Below, one piece after another: positions 50,316-59,712 of a stretch of 64,000 nucleotides of DNA. Within the stretch, counting starts at the first letter, position 1; every line of letters starts with the position of its first letter. The translations under genes and the position numbers were made by a program. The notes under the pieces were generated by a model that saw only the letters and a list, made by a program, of their open reading frames with translations, ran no database searches and was not told where the DNA came from. The DNA is from CBDCGJ01 sp965238305 (GTDB lineage Bacteria > Pseudomonadota > Alphaproteobacteria > GCA-2731375), in NCBI GenBank assembly GCA_965238305.1, contig CBDEHK010000001.1, positions 3,410,001-3,474,000 of the forward strand. The letters run 5' to 3'.

Positions 50316-51527
50316 TCATCTATCGTCAATTAGGCGCGGCAACTGGTCTAAGGCCTTGCCCCAGTCGAAGTCGGCCAGAATGCGATGCCGCGCCTTCCGA
50401 CCGAGCGTTTGACCATCTATTTCCCCGTTCAGGATATCTGCGATAGCGGTCGCGAATGTTTCGGGCTCGTCGGCAATAATGATCTCGCGGCCCGGTTTGA
50501 GTTTTAGTCCGGTCATTGCCTTCGTCGTTGCGACCACAGGTTTTTCCATTGCCATACCTTCCAGCACTTTGTTCGCGACGCCTGGACTGTCTTGCAAGGG
50601 GACTACAATTATTGACGCATTGGCAAGATATGGCCGGACGTCTGGGACCGTACCGATAATATTCAAGCCTTCGATTTTTTCGAGGCCCAAAACACGCCGG
50701 CTAGGCTCCCGTCCGACGGCGGCGAAATCTATGTTGACAGCATCTTTTTTGAGCGCCGGTAAGACTTTGTGAGCGAACCAAACAACGGCATCTTCGTTCG
50801 GCCAATAGTTCAACGCGCCACAAAACACAACCGTCGGCCTACCATCAAAGGGATCCGGGTACTTCGCTTCCGGCGAGAAATAGCCAACGTCCAGGCCATT
50901 CGGCACTACATGGGTCTTGTGGACGGTTTCCGGGGACAAATGTCTGAACAATGTTGCTTCGGTTTCTGCCACGAACAAGGCGTGCTCAAAACGCTCCGCA
51001 ACGGCGCGGTCGTGTGCCTGCAGTTTATTCGCTTCCCGTCTGAAAAGATATTGCAAGGGCCATCGGTTACGTTGGGAACGTAATCGCCATTTACCGGAAT
51101 CGACATCGACGAAATCGATGATGGGTTTAAACTTCAACAATTCAATGTTGTCGACAAACTGCGCCATGCAGGAAGAGACAACTAATATCCGATCGATCTC
51201 ACGTCGTTTGACAAGCGAGCGAACCCAGGAATGCATTGATCGGTCATTGTAAGCTGCTACAGATAAGGGGTCGCCCTTCAACATGCCGAGCAGAGAACGC
51301 CAGAGGATTTGCACTTTGTTAAGTTCTGCAAAATGGGTCTCATCACAATAATCTTTCACAACTTGAATAAACGCCTGATCCTCGGGATCATCAATGAAGC
51401 AACCGAGATGGACGCGGTAACGCTGAGAAAGAACGCGCATGATATTGTAAGATCTAATCTTGTCACCCTTGTTGGGAGGATAAGGAATCCGATGTGCCAG
51501 AAAGAGGATTTCGTCCAACGTCGTCAT
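50316..51527 (-). CDS. Glycosyltransferase of exosortase/PEP-CTERM-type loci
   Basis: A 403-residue GT-B glycosyltransferase of the subgroup tied to exosortase A polysaccharide loci. Its beginning, FLAHRIPYPPNKGDKIRSYN, is typical of that subgroup. The C-terminal half contains VVFCGALNYWPNEDAVVWFA, NIIGTVPDVRPYLANASIIV and the donor-site GVANKVLEGMAMEKPVVAT. Its start overlaps the FemAB-like gene stop by 4 bases. A 167-base gap follows before the xrtA gene. Confidence 0.9.
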   Translation of the reverse strand: MTTLDEILFLAHRIPYPPNKGDKIRSYNIMRVLSQRYRVHLGCFIDDPEDQAFIQVVKDYCDETHFAELNKVQILWRSLLGMLKGDPLSVAAYNDRSMHSWVRSLVKRREIDRILVVSSCMAQFVDNIELLKFKPIIDFVDVDSGKWRLRSQRNRWPLQYLFRREANKLQAHDRAVAERFEHALFVAETEATLFRHLSPETVHKTHVVPNGLDVGYFSPEAKYPDPFDGRPTVVFCGALNYWPNEDAVVWFAHKVLPALKKDAVNIDFAAVGREPSRRVLGLEKIEGLNIIGTVPDVRPYLANASIIVVPLQDSPGVANKVLEGMAMEKPVVATTKAMTGLKLKPGREIIIADEPETFATAIADILNGEIDGQTLGRKARHRILADFDWGKALDQLPRLIDDR

Positions 51528-52558
51528 CCTAAGTCGCGGGCAATAAATGGCCCAAAAAAATTCGCCACTGGCAAAGGTAGACGCTTCCAGGTCGCAATTG
51601 CCAAACGATATTTCGGGTTCGTCGGATTGAACTCCGGAAAGTTTTTCGACTGGAACAATCGATAGCTATAGCTCAGCGGCTCGGCTTTGAAGCCCCAGAT
51701 CAATTTGTAGGCATAGGCCCCAGTCCCAGTTTTGCTGCGACCAAAATCAAAATACTTAATCCCTTGTTCGCTGGAACGGCGCATAAGTTCCCAATACATG
51801 AAATCGTTAGCTGCTGCATGCCGGGCACGCCGCTTTGCACCGGCAAAATAGGGGAGAACATTGTCACGGAAATAGAAACTCAATACGCTGCTTACTGCCT
51901 GGTCATTCATACGAGCTGTCAGAATAGTGCAGTCGTCGGGAAACTCATCAACAAGGTTTTGGAAATAACGGACGGTGTACGCGGGTGTACCTAGATTGCG
52001 TACGCTTTCGGCGTACAGCTTGTAGAATTCGCAAACGTCCCTATTGAAATCGCTTGTCATTCCGCTGCTTATGGCCTTACGGAGCATGGCCCGTCGCTTT
52101 CTTGGCACATCTGCAAAGTCCTTATCGGTGTTCCCCGAAAGCGGTTTGCAGAATCCGGCGTAAAGATCGCTTTTCACCAACCAATCTGTATCGGGCTTGT
52201 GTTCAGTGCGATACTCCAAATAACCAACGCCCAATCTTTGCGCGAGCTCCATCGCCTCGCAGTCGAGCATCGCCGTCGTTATCTGATCTTCGGCAACCGG
52301 GCCACCAGCGACACAGAAACCCGTCGACACCAGCGCATTTCCGAAAATCCGGCTATCGATATGCACCAGCGGCAATATCCCCATGATGGCGCCAGCTTTT
52401 TCTACGTAAAGGTAATAACAGGCATGATCAAAACTGCGTTCAATTACATTTTTCCATCCGGCGCGATGGAAAAACGTTGCGCCCGGGACGGCGTCTACGA
52501 ACTTATCCCAGTTCACATACTGCGCCTCATCAAGATATTGGATCCGAGCGCCAGTCAC
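51524..52558 (-). CDS. FemAB-like acyltransferase of exosortase/PEP-CTERM-type loci
   Basis: A double-GNAT-fold protein of about 344 residues, from GTG at 52558, which overlaps the deacetylase stop as GTGA; a start at 52618 would overlap by 64 bases. Features include FFHRAGWKNVIERSFDHACY near the start, KGLLPL-type turns (MGILPLVHIDSRIFGNALVS) and KYFDFGRSKTGTGAYAYKLI near the end. Members of this group accompany exosortase A loci. They may acylate or aminoacylate sugars; the substrate is unknown. Confidence 0.85.
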   Translation of the reverse strand: MTGARIQYLDEAQYVNWDKFVDAVPGATFFHRAGWKNVIERSFDHACYYLYVEKAGAIMGILPLVHIDSRIFGNALVSTGFCVAGGPVAEDQITTAMLDCEAMELAQRLGVGYLEYRTEHKPDTDWLVKSDLYAGFCKPLSGNTDKDFADVPRKRRAMLRKAISSGMTSDFNRDVCEFYKLYAESVRNLGTPAYTVRYFQNLVDEFPDDCTILTARMNDQAVSSVLSFYFRDNVLPYFAGAKRRARHAAANDFMYWELMRRSSEQGIKYFDFGRSKTGTGAYAYKLIWGFKAEPLSYSYRLFQSKNFPEFNPTNPKYRLAIATWKRLPLPVANFFGPFIARDLG

Positions 52559-53454
52559 GGTGCCGCCGCTGATATGTTCTGTAGTTTTTCGTGATGAACG
52601 CGATCGATGCGGTCCCATTCAAAATCACGGAGCAACCGGCGAAGCCGACCCTCTTCACGAGACAGGTTTAAGTAATGACGAAACCGCGTCTTGGCCGTCA
52701 ATCCTCTGATCCGCGGCTGTTCCGGATCGAGTTCCCAAGGATGGAAATAAAACATGCAAGGCATTTTTTCTTGCTTATTAACATTCCGCAATGCCCAGCG
52801 GGAAAAGATGTAGGGCGACAGTCTAAAGTAACCCCCTCCGCCGCATGGCAAATTTCTACCGAAAGCATTGATTGAAGTCACCGGGATTTCTAAAAAATCG
52901 TTCCGTTGGCCGGTACGGAATGCGAACCTGGGTGCATTGGGCAAACCGTAGTGATCATGAGAGATTGGGTAGATGCTGGAACTGTATCGATATCCTTCCT
53001 CGCAAAGAACGTCGAAGGCCCAATTGACTTCTTCGGTAAAGGAGAAACTGGCAGCACGATAGCCTTTGACTTCTATGCCGATAATATCCTGCAACGTCTT
53101 TTTTGTAAGCCGGATATCTTGTGCGAATTCGTCCGGTGTTTGCGCAGTGACCCTAATATGAGCCCACCCATGGCTTGCGACTTCATGGCCGGCGGCGGCG
53201 ATCGAACTAACGATGGCAGGATAATGTTTGGCCACCCAGCCCAACACGAAAAACGTTGCTTTGGTTCCGTGTTCATCCAAAAGCCCCAGAACCTTTGCCA
53301 TCGAGCCTTCCAACCGTTGTTCACAGCCCGACCAGTCCCTTTTCTCGATGCGTGAGGAAAAAGCCGAGACATGAAAATAATCTTCAACATCGACACTTAG
53401 CGCGTTGACAATCACCACGTTATCGCCCGGCCGGTCATTGATGCGAGGTGTCAT
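52555..53454 (-). CDS. Polysaccharide deacetylase of exosortase/PEP-CTERM-type loci
   Basis: A 299-residue NodB-type deacetylase with the short N-terminus typical of the exosortase-associated group. NALSVDVEDYFHVSAF carries the first catalytic/metal Asp, and GHEVASHGWAHIRVT the metal histidines. Further motifs are GYRAASFSFTEEVNWAFDVL and GGGGYFRLSPY. It would remove N-acetyl groups from the polymer or from a repeat-unit sugar. Leftward operon, 13 bases after the ATPase gene. Confidence 0.9.
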   Translation of the reverse strand: MTPRINDRPGDNVVIVNALSVDVEDYFHVSAFSSRIEKRDWSGCEQRLEGSMAKVLGLLDEHGTKATFFVLGWVAKHYPAIVSSIAAAGHEVASHGWAHIRVTAQTPDEFAQDIRLTKKTLQDIIGIEVKGYRAASFSFTEEVNWAFDVLCEEGYRYSSSIYPISHDHYGLPNAPRFAFRTGQRNDFLEIPVTSINAFGRNLPCGGGGYFRLSPYIFSRWALRNVNKQEKMPCMFYFHPWELDPEQPRIRGLTAKTRFRHYLNLSREEGRLRRLLRDFEWDRIDRVHHEKLQNISAAAP

Positions 53455-53467
53455 GATAATACCGTTG

Positions 53468-54310
53468 TTACGCCAATATCGATCGAACCGTTGGGAACAA
53501 GCCTTCAGCCTGAAGTTCGGCGATAACCTGTTCTGCGAATTCGGACCTTACTTCCCTGCTATTTTCCAAATACGCAAATAGAAGCAGCCTATCCATCAAA
53601 AGATTGATGCGGCGCGGCAAACCTCCTGTTGCGTGATAAACTAGATTATACGTCCCTTTTTCGATGTTAGTGTCGCCACGCCAACCCGCGCAGGTCAGTC
53701 TGTGTTCTATGTAACTCTGGATTTCTTCCGCAGCCAGAGGTCTAAGCCGGTAAGTGGCCACCATCCGCTGCCGCAATTGTTCAAGTTCGCCTTGCTCTAA
53801 CATGTTACGGAATTGCGTTTGTCCAACGAGAAAAGACTGCACAAGTGGAACATTATCGATATGAAGATTGGACAGCATTCTTAGTTCTTCCAGCGCCGGC
53901 AATGAAAGGTTTTGCACCTCATCAACGACCACCAATGCTCGCACACCGGTCCGCCTCAATTCCTGCAATGCTCCTTCCAAACGTTCGAGCAAAGCCGCTT
54001 TGGACAACCCCTCGCCTGCAATGCCAAAACCGCGCGCGATAAGCTTTAATAAATCGTCTGGGGATAATTGCGTCGAGACAATTTGACTTACTTTGTATTT
54101 GTTGAGATCCAGCGTTGACAACAGTCGATCAATTAATATTGACTTTCCTGTTCCTACTTCGCCGGTCACGACAATAAAGCCATCGCCTTTATCCAACCCG
54201 AATGTCAGGTATGACAAACCTCCAGCATGTACCTGGCTGTCGAAGAAAAAACGGGCGTTCGGTGCCAACTGAAATGGTAATGCTTTAAGACCAAAGAATT
54301 CAGTGTACAT
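53468..54310 (-). CDS. ExeA-like ATPase of exosortase/PEP-CTERM-type loci
   Basis: A 280-residue AAA ATPase. It begins MYTEFFGLKALPFQLAPNAR, as ExeA/PrsD-type ATPases do. Walker A is GEVGTGKS near residue 46, Walker B is ALVVVDEVQNLS near residue 124, and QLRQRMVATYRLRPLAAEEI includes the sensor region. Members occur in exosortase A loci and may regulate or power polysaccharide assembly. It lies 58 bases after the tyrosine-kinase gene. Confidence 0.87.
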   Translation of the reverse strand: MYTEFFGLKALPFQLAPNARFFFDSQVHAGGLSYLTFGLDKGDGFIVVTGEVGTGKSILIDRLLSTLDLNKYKVSQIVSTQLSPDDLLKLIARGFGIAGEGLSKAALLERLEGALQELRRTGVRALVVVDEVQNLSLPALEELRMLSNLHIDNVPLVQSFLVGQTQFRNMLEQGELEQLRQRMVATYRLRPLAAEEIQSYIEHRLTCAGWRGDTNIEKGTYNLVYHATGGLPRRINLLMDRLLLFAYLENSREVRSEFAEQVIAELQAEGLFPTVRSILA

Positions 54311-54368
54311 GTTGCATCAGGTCCTATTGGTCTCATCCGTTAGAAGCCGTTGTCTAATTACTGACCCA

Positions 54369-55355
54369 TCAGCGCGCATAGTAGTTATCATAATAGGCCC
54401 CGAAGCGCACGGAACCGAACCTGAATTTCGCTTTGTTCAACACAAAACCAATGTTTGGGCAACTATTCACCAGATTTAATGCTTCGACTATAGCCGCCTG
54501 TCCGGTTCTTTCTGCCTCGACGACAAACACGATCTGACCGACATGTTGAGCAAGTGCACTTGGCTCGCCGGTCGCTAAAATCGGTGGCGCATCGAAGACA
54601 ACGATACTCGTCGGATATCGCGCAACCAATTGTTCAAGAAATCCAACCGCCCGTTCGCTTGCATATAGTTCCGCGCTCAACGGGCGTTTGGGTCCTGCCG
54701 GAATGAGGGACAAGCCAGGAATATTCGTCGTCAAAATAACGTCCGGCAATTCGGCGAGATTTTCCAGAACGTCGAGTAGCCCGGTTTGCGAAGCAATCGA
54801 GAAAGTCTTGGCGACAGCCGATCGTGAAGGGTCAGCGTCAACTAGGATTACCGATTTATCCCTTTCAGCAGCAATACTCATCGCCAAATTGGCGGCAACA
54901 AACGATTTCCCTTCCGCTTCCAACGTGCTTGTAACCATAACAACATTGGCATTCCTACGGTCTTTGACTTCTGCTCCCTGTATGCGCGCCAATACCGCAT
55001 GCTTGATCAATCTAAATTCCTCGGTTGTCCGATTAGCTTTTTGCTCAGGTGAGTAAATGCCCGCCCTCGACAAAAGGGCCAGATCCAAATTCACCTGATT
55101 GACCGGCGCTTCATCTCTCGGCTTTGGTGTCGACGGCTTCGAAAAGCGCGGCTCGTTTTCCACCGGCGGGCGAGCTGTAATCTGTGCCGGCGAAATCCAA
55201 TCGTCAGCCGAAGCCGTGAAATCTTTGGCCTGCTGAGGTATCGACTCAACCCGATCTTGCGCCAACTTTCGCGCCGCTCGTTCGATTGTCGATATGGATC
55301 TATCGCTGCTTTCGCTCATATCCAGCTTTCTAAGTCGAGTGATCGTCGCGTTCAC
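54369..55355 (-). CDS. Tyrosine autokinase (BY-kinase) of exosortase-type loci
   Basis: A 328-residue cytoplasmic BY-kinase. Walker A is TSTLEAEGKSFVAANLAMSI near residues 140-159, Walker A' is VILVDADPSRS, and Walker B is SIVVFDAPPIL. The C-terminus ends with FGAYYDNYYAR, a tyrosine cluster for autophosphorylation. Together with the chain-length protein encoded just upstream it should control polymer length. The N-terminal 100 residues are poorly conserved and probably flexible. Start ATG at 55355, 12 bases after the previous stop; 55319 is an alternative. Confidence 0.9.
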   Translation of the reverse strand: MNATITRLRKLDMSESSDRSISTIERAARKLAQDRVESIPQQAKDFTASADDWISPAQITARPPVENEPRFSKPSTPKPRDEAPVNQVNLDLALLSRAGIYSPEQKANRTTEEFRLIKHAVLARIQGAEVKDRRNANVVMVTSTLEAEGKSFVAANLAMSIAAERDKSVILVDADPSRSAVAKTFSIASQTGLLDVLENLAELPDVILTTNIPGLSLIPAGPKRPLSAELYASERAVGFLEQLVARYPTSIVVFDAPPILATGEPSALAQHVGQIVFVVEAERTGQAAIVEALNLVNSCPNIGFVLNKAKFRFGSVRFGAYYDNYYAR

Positions 55356-55367
55356 ATCTCATCCAAG

Positions 55368-56936
55368 TCATACCATGTCCAGAAGTGACATCGCACTGTT
55401 GTATATGCCCTCGAAATAATTGACTGGAAAGACATTCTTCCAACCGAGGCGCGTTTCCATCAACATCATCACTGCATAGACACCAAATAGGGTTAGTGTA
55501 CTTGCAACGAAAGCAGAAAATTTCGCCAATTGCCATGTTTGCTGAGTTAAGGAATGGATTTTCGAAACTGTGCCAAGAACATTCATGCCGAAGACTTGCC
55601 GCAGCTGGACCGGGTCAGCGAACGAGTTGTTAATGTAGGACAACAGAATTGCAATGCCGATGCCGGACGCAAGGGCGATTGCCAGAACCAACGACATCAT
55701 GACGCTGCGCGATGGCCCATCCGCGATCGCCGGAATTCTTGGCGGATCAACAATTTCATACCGCACTCTTTCCGCACCTACTTCCCTTTCTTTTGATATC
55801 TTTGCTTGTTCGCGCCGGGAAATGAACTCCGCATGCTTCTTTTTGAGAATATCGTAATCCCGATCAAGGCGAGCCAATTGAGCCTCAACTTCAGGTACTC
55901 TCGCCGCCGACGCCCTCAACTTCTCAATACGACTTCGGAGACGCCGAACCCGTTCTGAATGGCCGGCGAGCAAAGTCTCGACTTCACCTAACTTTAGCCG
56001 AGCCTCGTTGTAATTTTTCCGAGAAACGCTGTCCTCACCGGCCAACGCCCTTCTGACTCGCGCCTCTTCCGACGGTGAAACATTGCCTTCTTCACGCAAC
56101 AGCGCAATTTTTCGTTTCTGAGCGAGCACATCTGGGTGTTGCTGTGTAAATCTAGTTAGCATTTTCTTCAGTTCTTGCTCGGCTTTGACGATTTCAATTG
56201 CACGTTCCGACACCGGCGCTTGCTCGACCTGTTTTAAAAGTCGACCGCGCTGCGCTCTGGCTAGCTGGAGATCAGATTCTGTCTCGGATAATTCGGCGCG
56301 CATTTGTTCGAGACGGAAAAAATAGTTCTGCTGGTCCGGCAATGTACTCAATTCTTCTTCTTTGAACTTCGCCAGCCGTTCTTCCGATACTCTCAAGGCC
56401 CGTTCGTATTCTGCGATTTGCCGGTCCAAAAATACCTGCGCATCCTCAATCTCCGCGCGATTTTCGCCAAGATTACTCTCAATGAACGTCTCGCCAATTG
56501 CTTGAACAACGTCGCGTGCGCGAACAGGATTGTTATCGCGATAACTGATGACGAGCAGAAATGGCCCTTCAGTGTTGACTGTCGTGCGTCCCTTCAACCC
56601 GTCCAAAAGCCGCTCCATTTGCTCCGGTGTTGTCGCAAATATATCGAGGTCCGTTTTTCGGGCGACTTTTTCAAGATTGGCCCTAGTCGTCAGTGTCTGC
56701 TTCATAACCTCAAGTTCAATTTTGGTATCCCGTTCAACCGCGAGACCTTCTAGGAGAGGTTTTAGGACACTTGCGGTATCAAGAAAGATCCGCGTTGACG
56801 AGGTGTAGAAGTCTGGTTTCGACACAACAAAAAGCCAGCCGAGCAGACATACAACCCAAGCGACCGCCAATGCTTTCCAACGGCGTTTCCAAACAGCATT
56901 CAATATTTCAATCAGCTGCAAGTAAGTCTGGTTCAT
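55368..56936 (-). CDS. Polysaccharide chain-length determinant (Wzz family, XrtA-system type)
   Basis: A 522-residue inner-membrane protein. A first helix (about residues 20-40, ALAVAWVVCLLGWLFVV) leads into the Wzz domain with SSTRIFLDTASVLKPLLEGL. A long coiled-coil region (about 160-390) has many Glu/Arg-rich heptads. The second helix (about 420-440) and a third near 475-495 follow. It sets chain length and stimulates the tyrosine kinase encoded after it. The length and extra C-terminal helix fit the exosortase-associated form. Confidence 0.9.
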   Translation of the reverse strand: MNQTYLQLIEILNAVWKRRWKALAVAWVVCLLGWLFVVSKPDFYTSSTRIFLDTASVLKPLLEGLAVERDTKIELEVMKQTLTTRANLEKVARKTDLDIFATTPEQMERLLDGLKGRTTVNTEGPFLLVISYRDNNPVRARDVVQAIGETFIESNLGENRAEIEDAQVFLDRQIAEYERALRVSEERLAKFKEEELSTLPDQQNYFFRLEQMRAELSETESDLQLARAQRGRLLKQVEQAPVSERAIEIVKAEQELKKMLTRFTQQHPDVLAQKRKIALLREEGNVSPSEEARVRRALAGEDSVSRKNYNEARLKLGEVETLLAGHSERVRRLRSRIEKLRASAARVPEVEAQLARLDRDYDILKKKHAEFISRREQAKISKEREVGAERVRYEIVDPPRIPAIADGPSRSVMMSLVLAIALASGIGIAILLSYINNSFADPVQLRQVFGMNVLGTVSKIHSLTQQTWQLAKFSAFVASTLTLFGVYAVMMLMETRLGWKNVFPVNYFEGIYNSAMSLLDMV

Positions 56937-56982
56937 ACGTCTGTTTGGGCCCCAAGGTTACCGCAAAATTGATAATTTCGGG

Positions 56983-57180
56983 CTAGTTCGCTTCATTTTG
57001 CCGCCACAACATCAAAATACAACCGACAATAACAAAACCGACGCTTACGATGATCCCGGAATAGGCTAGCCAGCCATCCAAAGAAATATGGCCCTGCCCG
57101 AGAATCAAGTCTTGAAGGTAGACGATATTGTTGACGACCACGCCAATAAAAACCATTATTAACCCGAATACTCTCAACAT
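56983..57180 (-). CDS. Small two-helix membrane protein
   Basis: A 65-residue protein with two hydrophobic helices (about residues 4-24 and 38-60) joined by a short polar loop (QDLILGQGHISLDG). AGAGGGGAAA directly before the ATG is a strong ribosome binding site, which supports a real gene. It is encoded between the chain-length gene and the small exported peptide, in the leftward polysaccharide locus. I do not recognise a family. It could assist a membrane complex of this locus. Confidence 0.6.
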   Translation of the reverse strand: MLRVFGLIMVFIGVVVNNIVYLQDLILGQGHISLDGWLAYSGIIVSVGFVIVGCILMLWRQNEAN

Positions 57181-57334
57181 TTTCCCCTCTCTGTTTTATT
57201 ACTATCTAAAATTAGTCACCAACCGACTCACACTTTTTTCCGCTAACCACCCCACCCAGATCGCGGCTAACTGTCAACTAATGTGCCAAACGCGATCTGA
57301 CCTGAATACTGCTGTAAAATTGCCAGTTTGTTGA

Positions 57335-57353
57335 CGGCAATTAAGGATTGCCG
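57335..57353 (-). promoter_or_regulatory. Hairpin overlapping the stop codon of the small peptide gene
   Basis: CGGCAAT and ATTGCCG pair as a perfect 7-base stem with a 5-base loop that contains the TAA stop. No U run follows, so it looks more like an RNA processing, stability or attenuation element than a terminator. Confidence 0.4.
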
Positions 57354-57556
57354 CCACCCGGATCGACCTGACCGCAGACATCACTATTGGCGTGATCGGG
57401 AGGTGCGGCGCAAGAGCCATCAAAATATTCGCCACCGCGATATTCCGCGCGCGCGCGCCCTGGCAACAAGGTCATGATCACCGGCGCGGTGCCCATCGCC
57501 GCTATCATTGCGCGCCGCGTTTCATCGACTTCTCGTTTCACATCTTCCGATTTCAT
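57341..57556 (-). CDS. Small exported two-cysteine peptide, possible substrate of the HprK/PqqD-type system
   Basis: A 71-residue product from ATG at 57556; a longer frame from a TTG at 57613 is less likely. The leader is charged (MKSEDVKREVDETRRAM), with a twin arginine before a hydrophobic segment (IAAMGTAPVIMTLLP) and an ARA-EY type cleavage site near residue 37. The mature part would be about 34 residues with two Cys, 11 residues apart (GSCAAPPDH...DVCGQ), and a Gly/Pro-rich end. It follows the nucleotidyltransferase gene in the order kinase, PqqD-like and nucleotidyltransferase. No family is recognised; the substrate role is inferred from position only. Confidence 0.5.
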   Translation of the reverse strand: MKSEDVKREVDETRRAMIAAMGTAPVIMTLLPGRARAEYRGGEYFDGSCAAPPDHANSDVCGQVDPGGGNP

Positions 57557-57697
57557 ATGCGTTCTTGGAGCCAAACGGCCAATTAGTTCAATGATTAAGT
57601 ATCTGTAACTCAAACAAAACGTATCATATACTCCCCGGAGCTGTATTACACGTCTATTTGATTGCGAGTTGCAAATACAGCTGAAAATCTTAAATAT

Positions 57698-58813
57698 TCA
57701 GCCTTTTTCTTGCTGTTTCCGTTTAACGGCTTTCGTGAGCAAATGTCGGGCCAATAACAAGGCCGGCATGCGGAGCCAATGAGATCGCATGTAAAGCACA
57801 AAAATACTTAGGCGACGGGCGAAATTCGGTCGTGAATATCCACACGGGAGCAACGATCTGGGAACGCAGAAGTCCATCATTGCACGTGATGGCAATGGCG
57901 GTTTTAGTCTTTTCAATTCCGTTTCCGCAAAGGGCGGATAGGAGGCGCCCAGAATGATTTTATTGAAATGTAGGGCATAATAAAACGGCCGGTTCAAGCC
58001 GAGCTCCACCGCCCGGTCAAATAGCGCACGCCAAAAACCGTCTAGATGGCCAAAATCCCGCAAGAGATCCGAGATATCGATGAGATCCCGCAAATCGCCA
58101 TTCAATTCGCCATCTTGAAATAGATGCACGATGCTGTGCAGTATCATGTCCCGTTGTGACAGCGTGAAAAACCTCGAGCCAGGTAACGGTATGGCTTCAG
58201 CAATCAAAGCGTCCGAATTCACTTGGAGATGCGACGTCAACGGCAGTATTGCATGATGTAGGTCCAGAACAGTCCGTCTGATTGTATGGTATAGAGGTGG
58301 TATTTCATGCATCCACTCCCGGTAGAACTGGTCATCGTACTCGTCGTATTCGTCATGGGCCCACCCTGCAGCGAGAAACGCCAATTCAGCCTCATGTATG
58401 GCGTCATGGGGCACCATGACATCAACATCAGTGGCAACACGTCCTCGGGACACAGGCAAGCCAGCGGCCAAATACGCCGCTCCTTTCAAGAGGATGACTG
58501 GTGCATCGAAATTCTCCAGCGCTCTGTCGATGCAGTTCAACTCCCAGTGGGTCGTCTTAACTTTGTTTTCGAATGATCTTCTGGCCCAATCCAAATGATC
58601 ACGTACTTTTGCCGGCAGCGACGTTTCAACTTGCTCGCATTCTGCTTGGATTGCCAATCTCGCGAGTAACTTGGCGGAACGAGCATGCGTGAGTAATATG
58701 TCCCACTGCCGCTCATCAAGCGTCGTAAGCTTTTGACTGCCAACGAAAACTCCCAACAATAATTTTTGACTAGTATCTCTTTTCGACTGTTGAAGCGACA
58801 TTAGTGAGGTCAT
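57698..58813 (-). CDS. Nucleotidyltransferase-fold protein of the HPr-rel-A set
   Basis: A 371-residue protein with an uncharacterised nucleotidyltransferase domain. Key segments are FDAPVILLKGAAYLAAGLPV, corresponding to the KG turn, and RVATDVDVMVPHDAIHEAEL, with the acidic DxD pair for metal near residue 130. The C-terminal half is helical (RDMILHSIVHLFQDG, LRDLIDISDLLRDFG). Proteins of this family occur with HprK-related kinases in exosortase loci. In lasso peptide clusters a related kinase and a nucleotidyltransferase act together on the peptide. Its start overlaps the kinase stop by 4 bases. Confidence 0.85.
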   Translation of the reverse strand: MTSLMSLQQSKRDTSQKLLLGVFVGSQKLTTLDERQWDILLTHARSAKLLARLAIQAECEQVETSLPAKVRDHLDWARRSFENKVKTTHWELNCIDRALENFDAPVILLKGAAYLAAGLPVSRGRVATDVDVMVPHDAIHEAELAFLAAGWAHDEYDEYDDQFYREWMHEIPPLYHTIRRTVLDLHHAILPLTSHLQVNSDALIAEAIPLPGSRFFTLSQRDMILHSIVHLFQDGELNGDLRDLIDISDLLRDFGHLDGFWRALFDRAVELGLNRPFYYALHFNKIILGASYPPFAETELKRLKPPLPSRAMMDFCVPRSLLPCGYSRPNFARRLSIFVLYMRSHWLRMPALLLARHLLTKAVKRKQQEKG

Positions 58814-59712
58814 TTTGTTATTTCTTCGATGGCAGCTAAACCTTCTCCCGTGCTAGCGTGATTTAGACGATAGCAGCCAATTCGCTCGATGACACGTGCC
58901 AGCGTTTGAAACCCCTGTCTACCGAGGATCTCATAATTGAACGAATTATCAGCAAGTTCAAAGAAGGCCGACGCCTTTGACAGGGGCACCATATCCGAAT
59001 TCACATCTTCGTCATAGTTCGGCAGGACGATCCAGGCCGGAGTGGCGATGTCAAACATTCGGCGCAGACTATCCGACGGCGGGCGCATATGGGAGACCTT
59101 GCCTTTATGCGTCCCGTCGACGATGGGCCCGAAGACAGCATGGGGAGCTAAGTCTTGCACGTGGCTTATCGAACCTTCTTTTAGGCACACCGGTCGGCAA
59201 AGCGGTATTATTTCTAATGTATTAAGGTCGATCAACGCCAACTCGTCGGACAACAGACGCCATCCCGAGCAAATCAACGCGGCACACAATGTACTTTTTC
59301 CGGCCCCTGGGCGGCCGGAAAGCAGGAGCGCACGATCGTCTTTGGCAACCACGGCAGCGTGGAGAATTAAGTATTTATGCACCGAAGAATAGACACACCA
59401 GTTCAATCCCCATTCAAACATGCAAAGCGCCAAAGATCGCTCAAATGGCGCGAAGGGTTGGATATCTTCTCTGTAGAATTCGGCATCCGATGAGGTCGAC
59501 CAGAATACTCCGCGTTTTTTGCGGACATCCACGTTGAAGTCACAGATTTGACCTTCCCAAATTGGAAAATCGCGATAAAGAGTGTATAGAGGCGCCGCCA
59601 GTTCAGGCAGGTCGGTGATAACCCGGGTGGAAAACGGACCCCACTCAAAGGCAACGCCGTCGGCGTGCAGCATTCGCGCAAACTCGACAGGTTGCAGTTG
59701 CCCAATATTCAT
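58810..59712 (-). CDS. HprK-related kinase A
   Basis: A 300-residue protein related to the catalytic domain of HPr kinase/phosphorylase. Walker A is LLLSGRPGAGKSTLCAAL near residues 130-147, followed by GWRLLSDELALIDL, like the HprK acidic motif. The N-terminal 110 residues differ from true HprK, and no HPr or PTS protein is encoded nearby. Members of this group always seem to travel with a PqqD-like protein, here the upstream gene that overlaps it by 4 bases. It probably phosphorylates a peptide, protein or small molecule other than HPr. Confidence 0.87.
   Translation of the reverse strand: MNIGQLQPVEFARMLHADGVAFEWGPFSTRVITDLPELAAPLYTLYRDFPIWEGQICDFNVDVRKKRGVFWSTSSDAEFYREDIQPFAPFERSLALCMFEWGLNWCVYSSVHKYLILHAAVVAKDDRALLLSGRPGAGKSTLCAALICSGWRLLSDELALIDLNTLEIIPLCRPVCLKEGSISHVQDLAPHAVFGPIVDGTHKGKVSHMRPPSDSLRRMFDIATPAWIVLPNYDEDVNSDMVPLSKASAFFELADNSFNYEILGRQGFQTLARVIERIGCYRLNHASTGEGLAAIEEITK

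Noticed and set aside
58810..59712. Considered as a true HPr kinase/phosphorylase
   Set aside because: The N-terminal domain differs, no HPr or PTS protein gene is nearby, and the PqqD-like partner places it in the HprK-related group.
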